From the NCBI GenBank assembly GCA_039720395.1, contig JBBPBK010000146.1:1-64000 (forward strand): a stretch of 64,000 bases of DNA. The letters run 5' to 3'. Source of the DNA: Liquidambar formosana. Lineage: Eukaryota > Streptophyta > Magnoliopsida > Saxifragales > Altingiaceae. A program made the translations under genes and the position numbers. This document shows, piece by piece, positions 1 through 12,276 of the stretch. How positions within the stretch are numbered: position 1 is the stretch's first letter; the number at the start of each line of letters is the position of its first letter. The notes beneath the pieces were generated by a model, which had not been told where the DNA came from, ran no database searches, and was given only the letters and a program-made list of their open reading frames with translations.

Positions 1-168
1 CAGGATAGGACTATTTCCTCTAACAAGGTAGAAGTCCAGTGACTAAATGTTTTTTGCGTCATACAATAAAAAATGATATTGATAAAAAAATATATATCTA
101 TATCCCATGAACACATTGCCTTTGGGCTTCAAAGAAGCCAAGATAAGAATGGGGGGCAAAAGATGGAC

Positions 169-170
<2 letters not shown>

Positions 171-200
<30 letters not shown>
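171..200. repeat. (CT)15 microsatellite
   Basis: Uninterrupted CT dinucleotides. They generate low-complexity open frames on both strands that are not genes. Confidence 0.95.
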
Positions 201-203
<3 letters not shown>

Positions 204-995
204 AGCTGTTGAAAAAGGACAATAGATTCCGTATTCCCATGTTTATTTTATCAGTCATGTCAATTTCCAAGTGTTTAATGGAAATTGAGCTACACTTTTG
301 GTTTAGTTTTTTGGTTGTGATGTGTGCCAGAGGTATGAGATGTTCCCTAGCTATGCTGAGGAGTTGAAGCTGGTTGGAGTTATGGTATTTGTTTTGTACT
401 GCAGGACTATTGTGTAGGAGTATAGAAAGGCAACATGGCTATCGATTTCATTGCCAAAAATGGCTACTGCTTGATTTCTGGAGAGTTTTTTCTATGCTGA
501 GATTGTGTGCATTTCTGGAGAGTTCTTTATGTGCTAGACAAGATATCTATCCATTTATGGTGGCCTTTGCGTAGAATATGATCTGATTTTTTGGTTTGCT
601 CTCTGTCTATGTGTGCATCTAAATGTTGATAGATCTATCTTTTTGCTATTAGCTCATTGTTACACAGAACTGTTGAAAGATTTTGCTTTTTGCAGGTAAT
701 AGAGCATTTCTATGCTTTTATTTTGCATTCTAAAGGGAGAAATTTGATGTTGACATTGATTGGGTCTTAATTAGTTCAAAAACTGGTATGATTTGTGGAG
801 ATTTTGTTTTTTCCCATTTCTGCATTTTTAGTTCTTTCTTTTTGTGATTAGCACACTGTTACATAGAACTGCATGTGTTAAATAGATTTTGCCTTTTGCA
901 GGTGCATGTGTAGGTGAGATAGGAAGAGAGATAGAGAGAAAGAGAGAGAGAAAGAGGGAGAGAAGGGAGCAAATTAACACTGAAGCTTTTGTGGA

Positions 996-1216
996 TGCTC
1001 ACTCTTCTAATTCGTCCCTTTTTTGTGGATGCTCACTCTTCTAAATGGAAGCTCTTTTTTTTTTGTTTTTTTGGTTCTCACCTGATGACTTCTTTTGTGT
1101 AGTTGAATCATGCACCATGGCTCACTCTTCTAATTCGTCCCTTTTTTTATTTTATTTTATTTTTTTTGTTTCTCACCTAATGGCTTCTTTTTGTGTAGTT
1201 GAATCATGCATCATGG
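996..1216. repeat. Imperfect tandem duplication, about 100-125 bp units
   Basis: Two consecutive units each begin with CTCACTCTTCTAATTCGTCC, pass through a T-rich run, and end with TGTAGTTGAATCATGCA(C/T)CATGG. An extra partial CTCACTCTTCTAA copy lies at the left edge. No coding potential was recognised. Confidence 0.7.
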
Positions 1217-1574
1217 CAAAAGGTGAAATTTTTTTGAGGATGTTGTCTTTTTAGATTTGTTTTTCATTTTAACATCAAAAATATTGTAGCACTAGCTAGT
1301 TAAGTCAAGGGAATGATGATGACTTTTGAAATCTCGTTATTGTAATCCAATGAAATGAAAATGATGGTTTTATAATTAATATGAGTGATTTAATTTCCTT
1401 TGTTATTTTATTTGTCTTAATTTCTTTTATTTCATATTGAGAATTTAATTATTGAGTAATTTGTATAAACAGGTTGATGTATCAAATTTAATAACAGATT
1501 TGTAGGGTAGTATGTAAATAGTATATGACATTTTTTGTATATGAAAACGACCAAAAAAAAAAAAAAAAAATTGT

Positions 1575-2195
1575 GCCATAGATAAGATGACTGTTTTCTA
1601 TAGTCATCTTTTAATACATAAGATGACTGGTTTTAAGAGCATAAGATGACTGTGAAAAATAGTCATCTTATACAGTCACACAGTCATCTTATATAGTAAT
1701 ACATGACTGTTTTTAAGAACATAAGATGACTGTGTTTCACAGTCATCTTATATAGTCACACAGTCATCTTATATAGTAATACATGACTGTTTTTAAGAAC
1801 ATAAGATGACTGTGAAAAGCAGTCATCTTATATAGTAATATATGACTGTTTTTAAGAACATAAGATGACTGTGAAAAGCAGTCATCTTATATAGTAATAT
1901 ATGACTGTTTTTAAGATAAAACCAGTCATGTTTTGTTGAATATATGACCGTTTTTAACGGTCATCTATAACACAAAAGATGACCGTGTTAATGAATAAAG
2001 GATTTTATTTCTTTGATTCAAACATGACTGTTTTTAAAAAACGGTCATCTATTACTCTCAAAGATGACCGTAAAAAACGGTCATCTTATTTGATGATAAA
2101 AGATGACGCCTGAAGAGATGACTGTTTTTTCTAAAAACAAAGATGACTGTTTTGCTAAAAGATGACTGTTAAATACAGTCATCTATCAACGTTTT
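1575..2195. repeat. Subterminal repeat array of the CACTA element
   Basis: Dozens of short copies of AAGATGACTGT and its complement ACAGTCATCTT alternate in direct and inverted orientation, separated by TTTTTAAGAACAT-like spacers. Two near-identical stretches (about 1690-1850) look like recent tandem duplications. Subterminal repeats of this kind bind the transposase in known CACTA elements. The dense inverted copies could fold into long hairpins if transcribed. Confidence 0.85.
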
Positions 2196-2205
2196 TGTAG
2201 TAGTG

Positions 2206-4967
2206 TTGATTTGGAGCTGATCTTGAGGGTTAATAAGAACTTTTATGATTTGAGGGGCATAACCGTCTTTTAGGTCACAAACTTTCCATTTGACCTTGAA
2301 ATGATCTCCAAGTTGCCAATTGGAGTTCATATGGATGCATTTGAGGTATTTATGGGTTCAATTCGATGAATTGATGGTTCGGGATTAGAATGGCCCAATA
2401 TGGCTCAGGTTGGTTAAGAGACCTATTTCGGGTTAGCTCGAATTGGCTCATGATTTTCACTCCATGACTATTCATTTAACTTTGATTAGTCTTAATTTCA
2501 TCCCCAAATGTGTTTAGGGAGGTTGAATTTCGAATTGGAAAGCATTCGGTGCAACCCTATGTACATACCTAAGCTAAGCGACGGTGGGGCATAGCGGTTA
2601 ACCGCCTTTGTAGGACCTAACCATGCAGCCATGGCTAGGGTTTCTTACTCTCAAGTGACTCAAATTACATTCCCCTTCGAAACACGGTCGTTTTGGCTTT
2701 CGTTTCGTCAAAATCGGAGTTGATTTGGGCCCCGAAACACATTTGGAAGTCGAAAGGGTCAGAAATAGGCATAAGCTAACGAGGCCTCAGGTGACCACCC
2801 AGGCCTGGGCGGCTAGCCACCTGGGCCTAGGAGGCTAGCCGCCCAGCCCCAGGTGGTCACCCGAGCCTCTTTCCTTTTTTGAGTGCTAAAGCGAATCCCT
2901 CCCTATTTCCTCAGATTTGTCTGCCTCCAGCCTCCATTCAACCCTATTTTCAGCCCTAATTGACCTACTTGAGCCCCAAGGGGGTCTCTAAGAGCCTTTG
3001 GATCAATACCTAGGGTTTTAATCCCAACCCTTGAGGGGTTTCCCTCAAACCCTATAAATACCCCCTTATACTTCAGCACTAGGGGAGGCATTTTTGCTGG
3101 AGAGAAAGAGACTTAGAGGCAATGATAGCCATCCTTAAGGTAGTTTAACCTAAATTCTGAGTGAGAGAGTGAGAGAGAGAGCTTAGAGGAGGGCTAGAGC
3201 TTTGCTTGAAGGCTTGAAGGAGAGTGTTTCCAGCAGTACACAAGAGGAGAAGAAGATTCTACAGCAGTACGGTTCTACATACATGTATACTTCTTTTCTC
3301 TTCCATTCAAATTAGGGTTTTGCATTGAATAGCTATTATTTCATGCTCAAGATTATGTTTTTATCATGTGTTGATGCTTCTAATGGTTAGAATGCATGAT
3401 TAGGATATTGTTTATGACTGGTTTTGCATGATATAATGTTATTCCATGTGATTTTATGTGTGGTTGTGACTTTAGGGTTTTTTTAGTGCTGAAATTGGTT
3501 TTCTGCATGAAATAACTCTTTTGCATATTAAAGCATATGTTTTTATCATGTCTTGCTACTTCTATTAGCTAGTATGCATGATTAGGATGATGTTTATAGG
3601 CTGTTTTGCATGTTGGAGTGTTATTTCATGTGATTTAATGCATAATTGTGATTCTAGGGTTTTTATCATCCTTGTGTTGGTTTAGTTGCATATAGCATGA
3701 TAGCTTAGGGATTTTCTTTAGTTTTTCTTCATAGTTGCTGTATATGTGTTGCATATTAGATAACTACAATATTTTCTGCATTCATGTAGTTGATTCTAGG
3801 GTTGTTTGCATGTTATTGCATATAGGACTGAATTAGGGTTTATATTATTTCATGATTCGTGTTGTTTGCATGATTTATGGATGATTTTAATCCTTATTTC
3901 AATTCTATCTAGATCTGTTTAATGGCTTTAATGATATATTGTGAGCATGTGTTAGCCTATGTTTAAGCATGATAATTGGTTGATTAGAAACTAGGTTGGT
4001 TTGTTGGTGTATTTGGTATGTTTTGCATGCAAATTGCAGGTACATGACAGGTATAAACCCATAGAAAGTGGGATATGACAGGTGCAATTACCCCACCAAT
4101 GTGGGGTGATTATTTTGGCTATTGCGAGATGAAATCTTGCAAATAAAGTAATTACCTTATGCAATAGGGTGGTTATTTTGACAGGTTGCTTTTGCTTAAG
4201 GTAAGTTGGGTATGAAGGTGCCCTAATTCACTTTTCTTTTCTTTCCTTGAAACTTTCCCTTTCTCCCTCCTAGGGTTATTTCCTAATAGAGGGGTATGGT
4301 AATTCCTATAGTTTCCATTCATAAAGAAATGCCTTTTAAATCAAAGTTTCTATCTTTATTAAATTCCATATTTTCTAAAGATCTTTTGAGAATCATTTAT
4401 TTTTGGAAACTTACCATATTTTTCTTGAAAGGAAACTTAGGGTTTACCATAGGCCTCTATTAGGTTATAACCCTATTCCCTTTCGAACTACGTGGACTTT
4501 GATCCATGTATTTTCATACATGGTACATAGGCACTCCTCGTGAGGTTCAAGTCCGCCCTAGGGTACTAAGTATCCTAGGTTTTCTTTCTCCTTTTTCTCT
4601 TTTCTATTTTTCTTTGATTTATTTGCTTATGTGGATGAATGAAGGATGATATGCATGCTGCCTTGTGATGATAATTGCTATTTCTTGAGTGTCTAAGACT
4701 TTGATTTAGCCCAATTAAATTAAGAGACCGTTTAGGGCGATATGGGTGCCTATAGGCTTTGCCTAGAACTTTCCCATATCGTAACTTAGCCTCCGAATCC
4801 ATAATCTTTGATTTTCAAAGGATCTTTTGCCTTACCATTTTTAAACATGGAGTCACTTGTTTTGGAAAATAAAACATTTTAGGGTTTTCCTCTTTTCCCT
4901 TAAAAAATGAGGTGGCGACTCCCTTTTCAACCCATGTGGGCCTACATACGCTTTTTCAGGGTCCACA
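2206..4967 (+). mobile_element. LTR of an Ogre/Tat-type retrotransposon (copy D), forward orientation, 5' end cut by CACTA
   Basis: This segment matches, in opposite orientation, the LTR at 9727-11653 plus 30173-30909. Shared blocks include the purine-rich start (GGAGCTGATCTTGAGGG), the GGCTAGCCGCC motifs near 2810-2860, a TATA box, and the end block TTAGCCCAATTAAATTAAG...GGTGGCGACTCC. It ends in CCACA at 4967. The first 130 bp or so of the LTR are missing, exactly where the CACTA terminus sits. To its right lies reverse-strand RT sequence, not a PBS, so this is either a solo LTR or the 3' LTR of an element inserted in that RT. Confidence 0.75.
3053..3060 (+). promoter_or_regulatory. TATA box of LTR copy D
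   Basis: TATAAATA followed by a short leader. The same box occurs at the equivalent place in the related LTRs at 11396-11403 and 32606-32613 (both reverse strand), so this is the likely LTR core promoter. Confidence 0.65.
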
Positions 4968-5690
4968 TACGTCCCCCATTGCATGATAAAAGCTGTTTTC
5001 TCTGTGTCTTGAGGATCTTTATCTTATTATACCCAGAGAATCCATCCATGAAAGAGAGGAGTGCATGTCCCACTGTACTATCCACCAACACGTCGATATG
5101 GGGTAAAGGAAAGTCATCCTTAGGGCTTGCGGCATTGAGATCTCGAAAATCGACACACATCCTCACTTTCCCATCTTTTTTAGGCATAGGCACTATGTTT
5201 GACAACCACTCGGGATACTCCACAACTTGAAGGAACCCCACGTCTAGTTGTTTGGTTACCTCTTCTTTTACTTTTAGAGCCCATTCTGGTTTTAATCTTC
5301 TGAGTTTCTACTTTACCGGCTTCTTTAGGGAATTAGTGGGGAGTGTTGCACAATATCAGGGTCAATACCAGGCATGTCTTTATAAGACCATGCAAAAGCC
5401 ATAATGCTGGCGTTTAAGAGAGAGATCATTCTTTCTTTTTCAACGGGGGAGAGGGTTTTCCCAATTTTAACTATTCTCGGCAATTCATTGGTCCCTAAGT
5501 TGATTGATTCTAATTCATCCATATTAGGTTCGGTGACGCCCCTTTTCCTTTGCTCAACAAACTCCGGGGGGATATCGTTCCTAGGATCTATATCCATGCC
5601 ATAAATATCCATAGAAGAGAGAAAAGAGACATTGCACATATAGAGAAAGAAAGCACACTTTATTGAGTAGGAATAGTAGGAATGACACAC
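4968..5690 (-). pseudogene. Element C: partial reverse transcriptase (N-terminal half), cut by LTR D
   Basis: Two reverse-strand open pieces (5690-5325 and 5241-4942) belong to one Ty3/gypsy pol. The first resembles the protease-RT linker of Ogre/Tat elements (a PPEF...GVTEPN start, then an acidic stretch and AWSYKDMPGIDP). The second has RT motifs: [36 protein letters not shown] and FMDGFSGYN. After that a small frameshift is needed to read on to a TAFIMQWGT-like string. The frame then stops at 4968, where LTR D begins, before the YxDD catalytic motif. RNase H and integrase are absent from the window. The element cannot encode a complete polymerase here. Confidence 0.85.
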
Positions 5691-6207
5691 AAAAGAAGAA
5701 AGAAAACAAACAACCTATATCACCACTATGACTCCAGAAAGTGAGTTAAGTAGATACATCTTATTGAATTAGGGAAATATTACTAAACTAAGACACCTAC
5801 AAGCTGCTCTTAAGTAAGCCAAGGTCTTCTTCTTCATGGATCTTCACAATGACACCACTTTCAAGGTACCAATTAAGGAGCGGCATGGTAGCATGACTAA
5901 TGGATGAACCCTAGAGTTCTTCAATGGTCGAGTCTTCCAAGGTGAGGATCATGTCTTGGAACATTTCAATCATAGCCCCTGCATCAAGGTTCTCAACCCA
6001 GTCTTCTCCTTTCAAACTTCCATCTGAATCCTAGATAGAGTTGTACTAACTTGTCAAGCTTTGAGGATTCGGCTCTTCTGTGAAGTATCTATCACCAAAA
6101 CTTTTATCTGCTAAGGCTGGGTCGGAACTTGGGTAAAAGGTATATGGGACGTATTGCCTTGTAGAATGGCAATGGCGTAGTGATTCATCCAATTCTTTCT
6201 CAATGCA

Positions 6208-7008
6208 TTAGACATAGTCAAACCCAGATAATGGTATCGTCGCTGATTCTAGTTGTATTTCACATGCAGGCACGCCTGCGAGCTTCAACTCATAGTCTCT
6301 TTGGAGTGTTACTATGGCTCCTTTATAAGGAAACTTCACCTTTTGATGGACTGAAGATGGCACAGCCCCAGCAAGATGGATCCAAGGTCGGCTCAATAAC
6401 AAGTTGAAACATAACGACACATCCAACACTTGGAATTCCACCTTAAATTCAGTGGGTCCCATGATAAGAGGCAAAGTAACCACCCCTATTACTTCTTGGT
6501 GAGTGTTGTTATGAGCTCTTATGGTCTGCCCGGACGGCGAGAAATTGGTAGGTCCCAAACCCAAGATAGTGGCAATTCTAAGAGGACATACATTTAATGT
6601 AGACCCATTATCAATAAAGATGGTAGGAACCCTCTTCCCCATAGTGTCAATGGTCACATAGAGAGCTTGGGAATGGCTTGACCCGCTTTTTGGTAGGTCC
6701 ACATCTGTGAACACAATAGTTGAGTTCTTGGGAGTTGGATTCACCAAATGTACTAACCCCTCGGGGGATGTATCAACAAACACTTGTATCTGATTCAGCA
6801 GTTTCAACACAGTCTATCTATGCTTATGTGAGGCCATGAGCAAGCCCCAAATAGTGATGTTGGCATTGGTCTTCTTCAGCTGCCTACGCACCTCATCCTC
6901 TTCTTTTTGCAGGTTAGGACGCCTCTGCCCTTCTAAATCTTCTAACGGATTCTCGGATTCTAAGTGCGGAGGCTTGAAATGATAACCCCCTCTAGTTATA
7001 TGATCCAA
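6208..7008 (-). pseudogene. Element C: aspartic protease region
   Basis: One reverse-strand frame runs from 7008 to 6208 and is broken by a TAG at 6813-6811. The upstream part has a charged segment ending in KTNANITIWGLLMASHKHR, typical of the gag-protease linker of Ogre/Tat elements. The downstream part carries the retropepsin-like core, with the active-site loop IFIDNGSTLNVCPL and the later LLLSRPWIHLAGAVPSS motif. DNGS in place of DSGA is usual in this lineage and not damage. The protease would cleave the Gag-Pol polyprotein. With RT truncated downstream, it is not functional. Confidence 0.8.
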
Positions 7009-7110
7009 CTCATCATCACTAGCCTATATGTCATGGACTTCCTCGGAGTCCTTCATTAAATCATCCCATTCTATCATATCAATGTCTTCCATTTCCGTTG
7101 GCAAGTCATC

Positions 7111-8915
7111 CTAACCTATAGGAATTATCAGCTCATTTATCATTGGACTCGGGCTTGAGTACAGCACATAGTAATCAAATTTCCCCGATGATTCACCCAA
7201 TAGGCCAACCCGAGGATCCCTTGCTTCATATCTTTCTTTTAGCTCTTGTTGGATAGATTTTCTGGGCAACAACAAAACCTTTTGGTCAATGAGGTCTTGA
7301 ATAATCTTCTTTAGTATAGAACAAGCCTCGGTGTCATGGCTAGGTGCACAATGGTATTGGAAATATTGGTGAGGGGTTGATGGCCTTGGTTTTGGTGGGA
7401 GTGGCATGATAAAGCTGTTATTGTGGCAAAGGGTGAAAAGACGGGTTAAGGTCATGGGGAGTGGAGTGTATTGTCTTATGGGCCGGCGAGGGTGAGATGA
7501 TTCAACCCCAATAGCATTTATGGTGTTAAGTGGGGGTGTGTTATTGTGAGACGGGAGAGGATTACAGGTCACATTTGGGCGGCTTGGTGGTGAGATGACT
7601 TGCTTGTCAATGAGGTCTTGAACTTGGTGGCGAAGGCGAATACAATGGTTGGTGGCATGGCCTTTGGATTGGTGGTACTTGCAGTACTTATTCTCATTGT
7701 AGTTTCTAGGTAAGGGATTTGGTGGGGGTCTTGGGTCAAGTGGCTTCAATAGGTCACGGCTTACGAGCTTTTCAAGGACTCTTTCAAATGGCATGAATAG
7801 ATCGATGAATTGGCGAGGTGGGTTAATATCATTAAGGGAGAAGGGTTGAATGGGTTGAGTTATGGTGTTGACCTCGGCATTGTTCTTCCCAGCAAAGTTT
7901 GTCTTACGACTCCTTACTTCCTTAGTTTTGATTGTCCCATCATTGATAGCATCCTCAACTTGCATGCCAGCCCCAATAAGAGCTTTGAAATTTAGGAAAT
8001 AGTGGGCAAATAGGTGCTTGTGATTCACGGGCAGCAAGTTCTTAACCACCAACTGAATTTGGTCCTCCTCATTTGGCCTATCCATCATTCTTGAAGCCTT
8101 CTGTCTCCACCTTGTGATGTAAGCGGAAAAAGTTTCGTGAGCCCCTTGCTTTGTGGTTTCCAAGTCTCTTTGAGTAACGTCCACCTCCGTATTATACTTG
8201 TAGTGCTCCAAGAACTCATTGCATATGTCTTCCCACGTCCGAGTCCTATTCTCATCCAATGATAAGAACCATTTCAAAGCGGAAGTTGCCAAGGTTTCAT
8301 GGAACATTTGAGCTAAAAGCTCGTCAGTGGCCCCTCGAGGGTGCATAGCTCGCACATACATCTTCAAATGAGTCTTAGGGCAACCCGTCCCATCGAATTT
8401 CTCCAACTCTGGCATCTTGAATTGCAATGGAATACAAGTCGTTGGAAACAGAGATAAAGTCCGCACATCGACCATGTCATCGGCCCTACAAATCCCTTTT
8501 ATAGTTATCTCCAATGCTTCTACCTTGTTAGCTAACATGGAATCACTGCTAGAACCTTTCCCTTTGGTTTCCCCTTTTAGATTGATGACCACAGGCTTCG
8601 AACTACTTTCCTCCCTGGTCTTAGTGTTCTCATTGGATTGAGGTCCTTCTTCGGTGCCAGCCCCATGAGGTATACTCGAGGAATGGCCTTAGAACCGTTT
8701 TGTTCCAGATCTGCCATCTTCTGTTGGTTCTCTTGAGCCATTTTCAATGCTGTATCGGATGTCTCGGCGGTATGGTCAAGCTTGGCCATGATGGCTTTCA
8801 GGCAAGCCTCAAGGTCAAAGTGTCCTTCACTAGCTCTTTTGTCGGCCATGTCTGTCTGATGGGTAGATTCAATACTCACTAGACGCCCTTGCGGATTGCG
8901 GATCCAAGCCAGCAC
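7111..8915 (-). pseudogene. Element C: Gag polyprotein (frameshifted)
   Basis: Translation on the reverse strand starts at 8915 (MLAWIRNPQG) and continues with a coiled-coil-like segment. A frameshift near 8660-8690 is then needed to join the 493-residue frame ending at 7111. That frame contains a retrotransposon Gag core (KFDGTGCPKTHLKMY, ALKWFLSL, a TWEDICNEF helix), followed by two zinc-knuckle-like CxxxHxxxxHxxxxC stretches (YCKYHQSKGHATNHC, and FQYHCAPSHDTEAC with its first Cys replaced). Such paired motifs typify the Tat/Ogre Gag. It forms the particle and binds RNA. The length is normal for the lineage, and the frameshift marks it as decayed. Confidence 0.8.
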
Positions 8916-9703
8916 GTCTATGGATGGAAAAAGTTTAACCCTTAGCCTAAGGACTTATCCTAAACCTCCATTTTTTCCTTAATGAATTCGGCCTTTACAC
9001 TATATTCAATTAATTCATTTCTTTTATCCAATTACCTTCACAAAGGCCATGGACTAAGGGTATATTTAAAAGAATAGGGTATAAAGTCCTCCAATTAGGT
9101 TTAATTAATTCCCATGGATTAGCACATCACAAACATAGCTTAACATTCTACTTCCTTAACTTATTCCTCCTAACCCATGGCCTTAACAAAGGTTAGGGTT
9201 CAAAAGTATATGTTAAAGGTATAAGATATAAAGGCTCACACCACAAACACGACATAGCATCATTACAAACAATTGTGGGTGCATAAAGGTGAGACCATAG
9301 TACCCTACAAGGCCCACTACATGAACTAAGAAAGGGTAGGCTAGGGTCCTTCACTTGCTTAAACCAATCCTTTTACCTAACCACATGTCGCATCAGGAAC
9401 GCCACGTGGGTCCAACAGTACATGATTGATTCATTTAATATACCCAAGGGCAAACCTAAGGGTACTAAGCAAGAGAGGTTGATAGCTTTCGCCCTAACAC
9501 TTAGAATCAGGAAAACCAAGGTTGAAACTAGGCCCATCATTGGCAAGGATACATCAAGGGACAATCGAACCTATCATGCAACAATTTGCGCACACAATGC
9601 AATAAATGAAAGCACATAATCAAGCGAATGCAATGTGATTGATTTTAATTAAACATAAGAAATTAGTTTAGCCCAATTAAACTTTATAGAGTCTAGCCCA
9701 CAA
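8916..9703 (-). other. Element C: 5' untranslated leader
   Basis: About 790 bp between the primer-binding site and the Gag start (reverse strand). No ORF is convincing. Short ORFs here (for example 9373-9564) lack recognisable motifs. Confidence 0.6.
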
Positions 9704-9723
9704 TTTTCCCAGTGGAGTCGCCA
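9704..9723 (-). other. Element C: primer-binding site
   Basis: Read on the reverse strand, the site is TGGCGACTCCACTGGGAAA. TGGCGACTCC would pair with a tRNA ending GGAGTCGCCA, the tRNA-Arg type reported for Ogre elements. It follows the LTR end (...GGTTCACA) by three bases. It fixes both the element orientation (reverse) and the LTR boundary at 9727. Confidence 0.75.
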
Positions 9724-9726
9724 AAC

Positions 9727-11653
9727 TGTGAACCTCGAAAATTGGGCCCACAAGGATTGAAAAATAAAAATTGCCAAATAGGTAGATTTGAAAAAGAAAA
9801 GGAGTCGCCACCTTATTTTTTTAAAGGAAACAAGGAAAACCCTAAAAATAGTTTTGTTTTAAGAAAACAATTTGAATGACTCCATATTTAAAAAGGAAAG
9901 GCAAAAACAGTCTTTTTGGAAACCAAAGAAAACTGGGGATTCAGAGGCTAAGTTATGACATGGGAAGGTTCTAGCCTATAGGCACCCATGTCACCCTTTC
10001 GGTCTCTCGGTTTATTTGGGCTAAATTAAGATCTTTTCAACACACAAATCAGCATATATCATCACAAGACAGCATGCATATCATATATTTCATTCATCCA
10101 TCCATGCATAATAAGCAAATAAAACAAAAAATAAAGAAAAGACAAAAGAAACCTAGGATACTTGGATCACGAAGAGCGCCTACGTACCATGCAACGAAAT
10201 ACATGGATCAAAGTCCTCGTAGTTCGATTAGAATAGGGTCAAATCCTAATATAAACCTATGGTAAAAACCCTAGGTTGCCTTATTTGAAAGAGAATTGAA
10301 TAAACCAAGTTTGAATCTAGAAAGAATTCCACAAGATGGAAACTTTGATAAAAAAACTAGAATTTTTTAGCTAAGGAAACCCTTGATTAAGACCATAAAC
10401 TCATATTAAAAATTAACCCTAGGAGGGAGAAGAGAAAGGATAAGGAAGAGAGGTGAATTGAAGCACCTTCAAACCCACTTACCTGAGCGCAATAGCTCCA
10501 AGTATTAGCAATTTCAAGCAATGGCAACCCTATTTGCAATAGGACAATTACCACACCTATTTGTACCCTTACACGTGCTCAAAACCATGCAAAATAATGA
10601 AATATAAATCTGGACAGAATAGTACTAAGGCTTAAATTCATCCACTAAACATGCTAACAGCACAAACAGCGAATAAATATAAGCTCTAATGCAATCCTAA
10701 TACCATATCATGCATAAAAACTCTAGAATGACCTATATGAATGCAAGAACTATCATAGTTATTCTATATGTAAAACATACACAGCAACTATGAAGAAAAT
10801 AAATAAGAAACCCTATGCTAACATGCTGTATGAAACTAACCTAAAACAAGGACAGTAAAAACCCTAAACTCACAAACAAGCTTGAACACACACAAAACAA
10901 CCTCTAAACATGCTAAACTCATATTAAACAGAACTTAAATCATGCACATTAACTAACTAAAGTAATAGAACATGATAAAAATCCTAACTTTAACATGCAA
11001 TAACACTATTCTAAAACAAGGACAACAGAAACTCTAGAATCACAACTATGCATTAAAACCTATGAACTAACTCTAAAACATGCAAAACTCATCATAGATA
11101 TCATTATTATCACATATATTAACTAATAGAAACCTCAATCCATGGTAGAAATCATAACAATTGCATGCAATAAAGCTAACCTAAGAGAAAACCCTAATTT
11201 CAGCCTTAAGAGTTAGAGCATACCTTGAGAAAGCCTTCCTTGCTGCTGTATAAACTCTCTCTTGCTCTTGTGGATGAATTGAATCAATGTTCTTCAAGGC
11301 TACAGCAGGTCCTCCAGCCCTCCTTCAACTCTCTTTCTCTCAAACACTCAGGTTTTAATGCATAAAGTGGCTCCCTTATGCTGGAGCATAGGGGGTATTT
11401 ATAGAGTTCAATTAGGATTAACCAATGGCTGGGATTAAAACCCTAGAAATTAATCCAAGGGCCATTAGAGACCCTTTTGAGGCTTAAGTAACTCAAAAGT
11501 TGCCAAAAACTAGAAGGAAACATATCCAAAAGAGCCCTTGTACGTCAAAATAGGTAAGAGCCCGCTTCAGCATCAAAATAGAGTAGAAATAGGAGAGTGG
11601 CCTCGGGTAACCACCTAAGGCTAGGTAGCTAGCCACCTGGGCCCAGGCGGCTA
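9727..11653 (-). mobile_element. Element C: 5' LTR, 3' part (split by insertion)
   Basis: On the reverse strand this is the end of the C LTR, terminating in CACA next to the PBS. The start of the same LTR lies at 30173-30909. The two halves were separated by the insertion at 11654-30167, and both sides carry the 5-bp copy GGCTA (11649-11653 and 30168-30172). Reassembled, the LTR is about 2.66 kb. It contains a TATA box (reverse strand, 11403-11396) and many short open frames without homology. Confidence 0.8.
11396..11403 (-). promoter_or_regulatory. TATA box of the element C LTR
   Basis: TATAAATA on the reverse strand, at the position equivalent to the TATA boxes of LTR copies D and F. Confidence 0.6.
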
Positions 11654-12276
11654 TGTAATATCCGTAATTTTTAAATAGGGTATTAAGGGTTTAATCTATG
11701 GTTAACGTAGTTAATCCCTTGATTTGTCAAATGATTTCATGCATGGGTAATGCATGTGTATGATATTATGATGTTGGATGTGTTTGGATGCTTGTTTTGG
11801 TGCATTTAGCATCTTTCGGGTGCGTTTAGCCTTATTTGCAATTAAGGGTTTAAGCTGCTGAAATTTGGCTAAGTGTTGGGAAAAAGTGGATTTTCGTAAA
11901 TCTTCGTTTTGAAGGATAATTTTTGGCGGTAATGGGAGTTTATAATATTATAAGACATTGGTGATTTTATGGGATTTTATTAGCATGCTTGGATTGGGTT
12001 CCACGCATGTTTGTTTTAGGAAAATCTGTCGGGCGACGGATTTTGTACTAAAACTTGAAATTTAGATTTTGATATATTGGGTATTTGATTTTTTTGATAT
12101 TTTATTTGGATTCAAATGGGGGGTTATTTGCTTATTTTCATTAAATAACTTAAAGTAAAAGGAAGAAGAAAGAATGGAGAAGATTACTTAAATGTTTTTA
12201 ATGAAAATAAAGCAGGGATGTGTACTGTGTGGGTTTATACACAATTGCCTGAGTTACTTGGCAATTTCAGCAAGGG

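Larger units (their letters stand above)
1..2205. mobile_element. CACTA (En/Spm-like) DNA transposon, right-hand part; left end outside window
   Basis: The stretch ends at 2197-2205 in GTAGTAGTG, the reverse complement of the CACTAC terminus of CACTA elements, after about 620 bp of subterminal repeats. Immediately right of it, related LTR sequence resumes at about position 130 of the LTR, so the element appears to sit inside that LTR. No matching CACTA left end is visible, so I infer that it lies upstream of base 1. Bases 1-1550 hold short AT-rich ORFs, a CT microsatellite and GA-rich tracts, but no transposase or recognisable exon. The expected 3-bp duplication on the right would be TTG (2206-2208). 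That 1-1550 belongs to the element is inference. Confidence 0.6.

Noticed and set aside
43..367. Overlapping open frames on both strands with Ser/Leu or Arg/Glu runs
   Set aside because: Produced by the (CT)n microsatellite; no motif outside the repeat.
2206..9726. A single element with LTRs at 2206-4967 and 9727 onward
   Set aside because: The two LTRs are in opposite orientation, the left one abuts mid-RT sequence, and they are well diverged; separate insertions explain this better.
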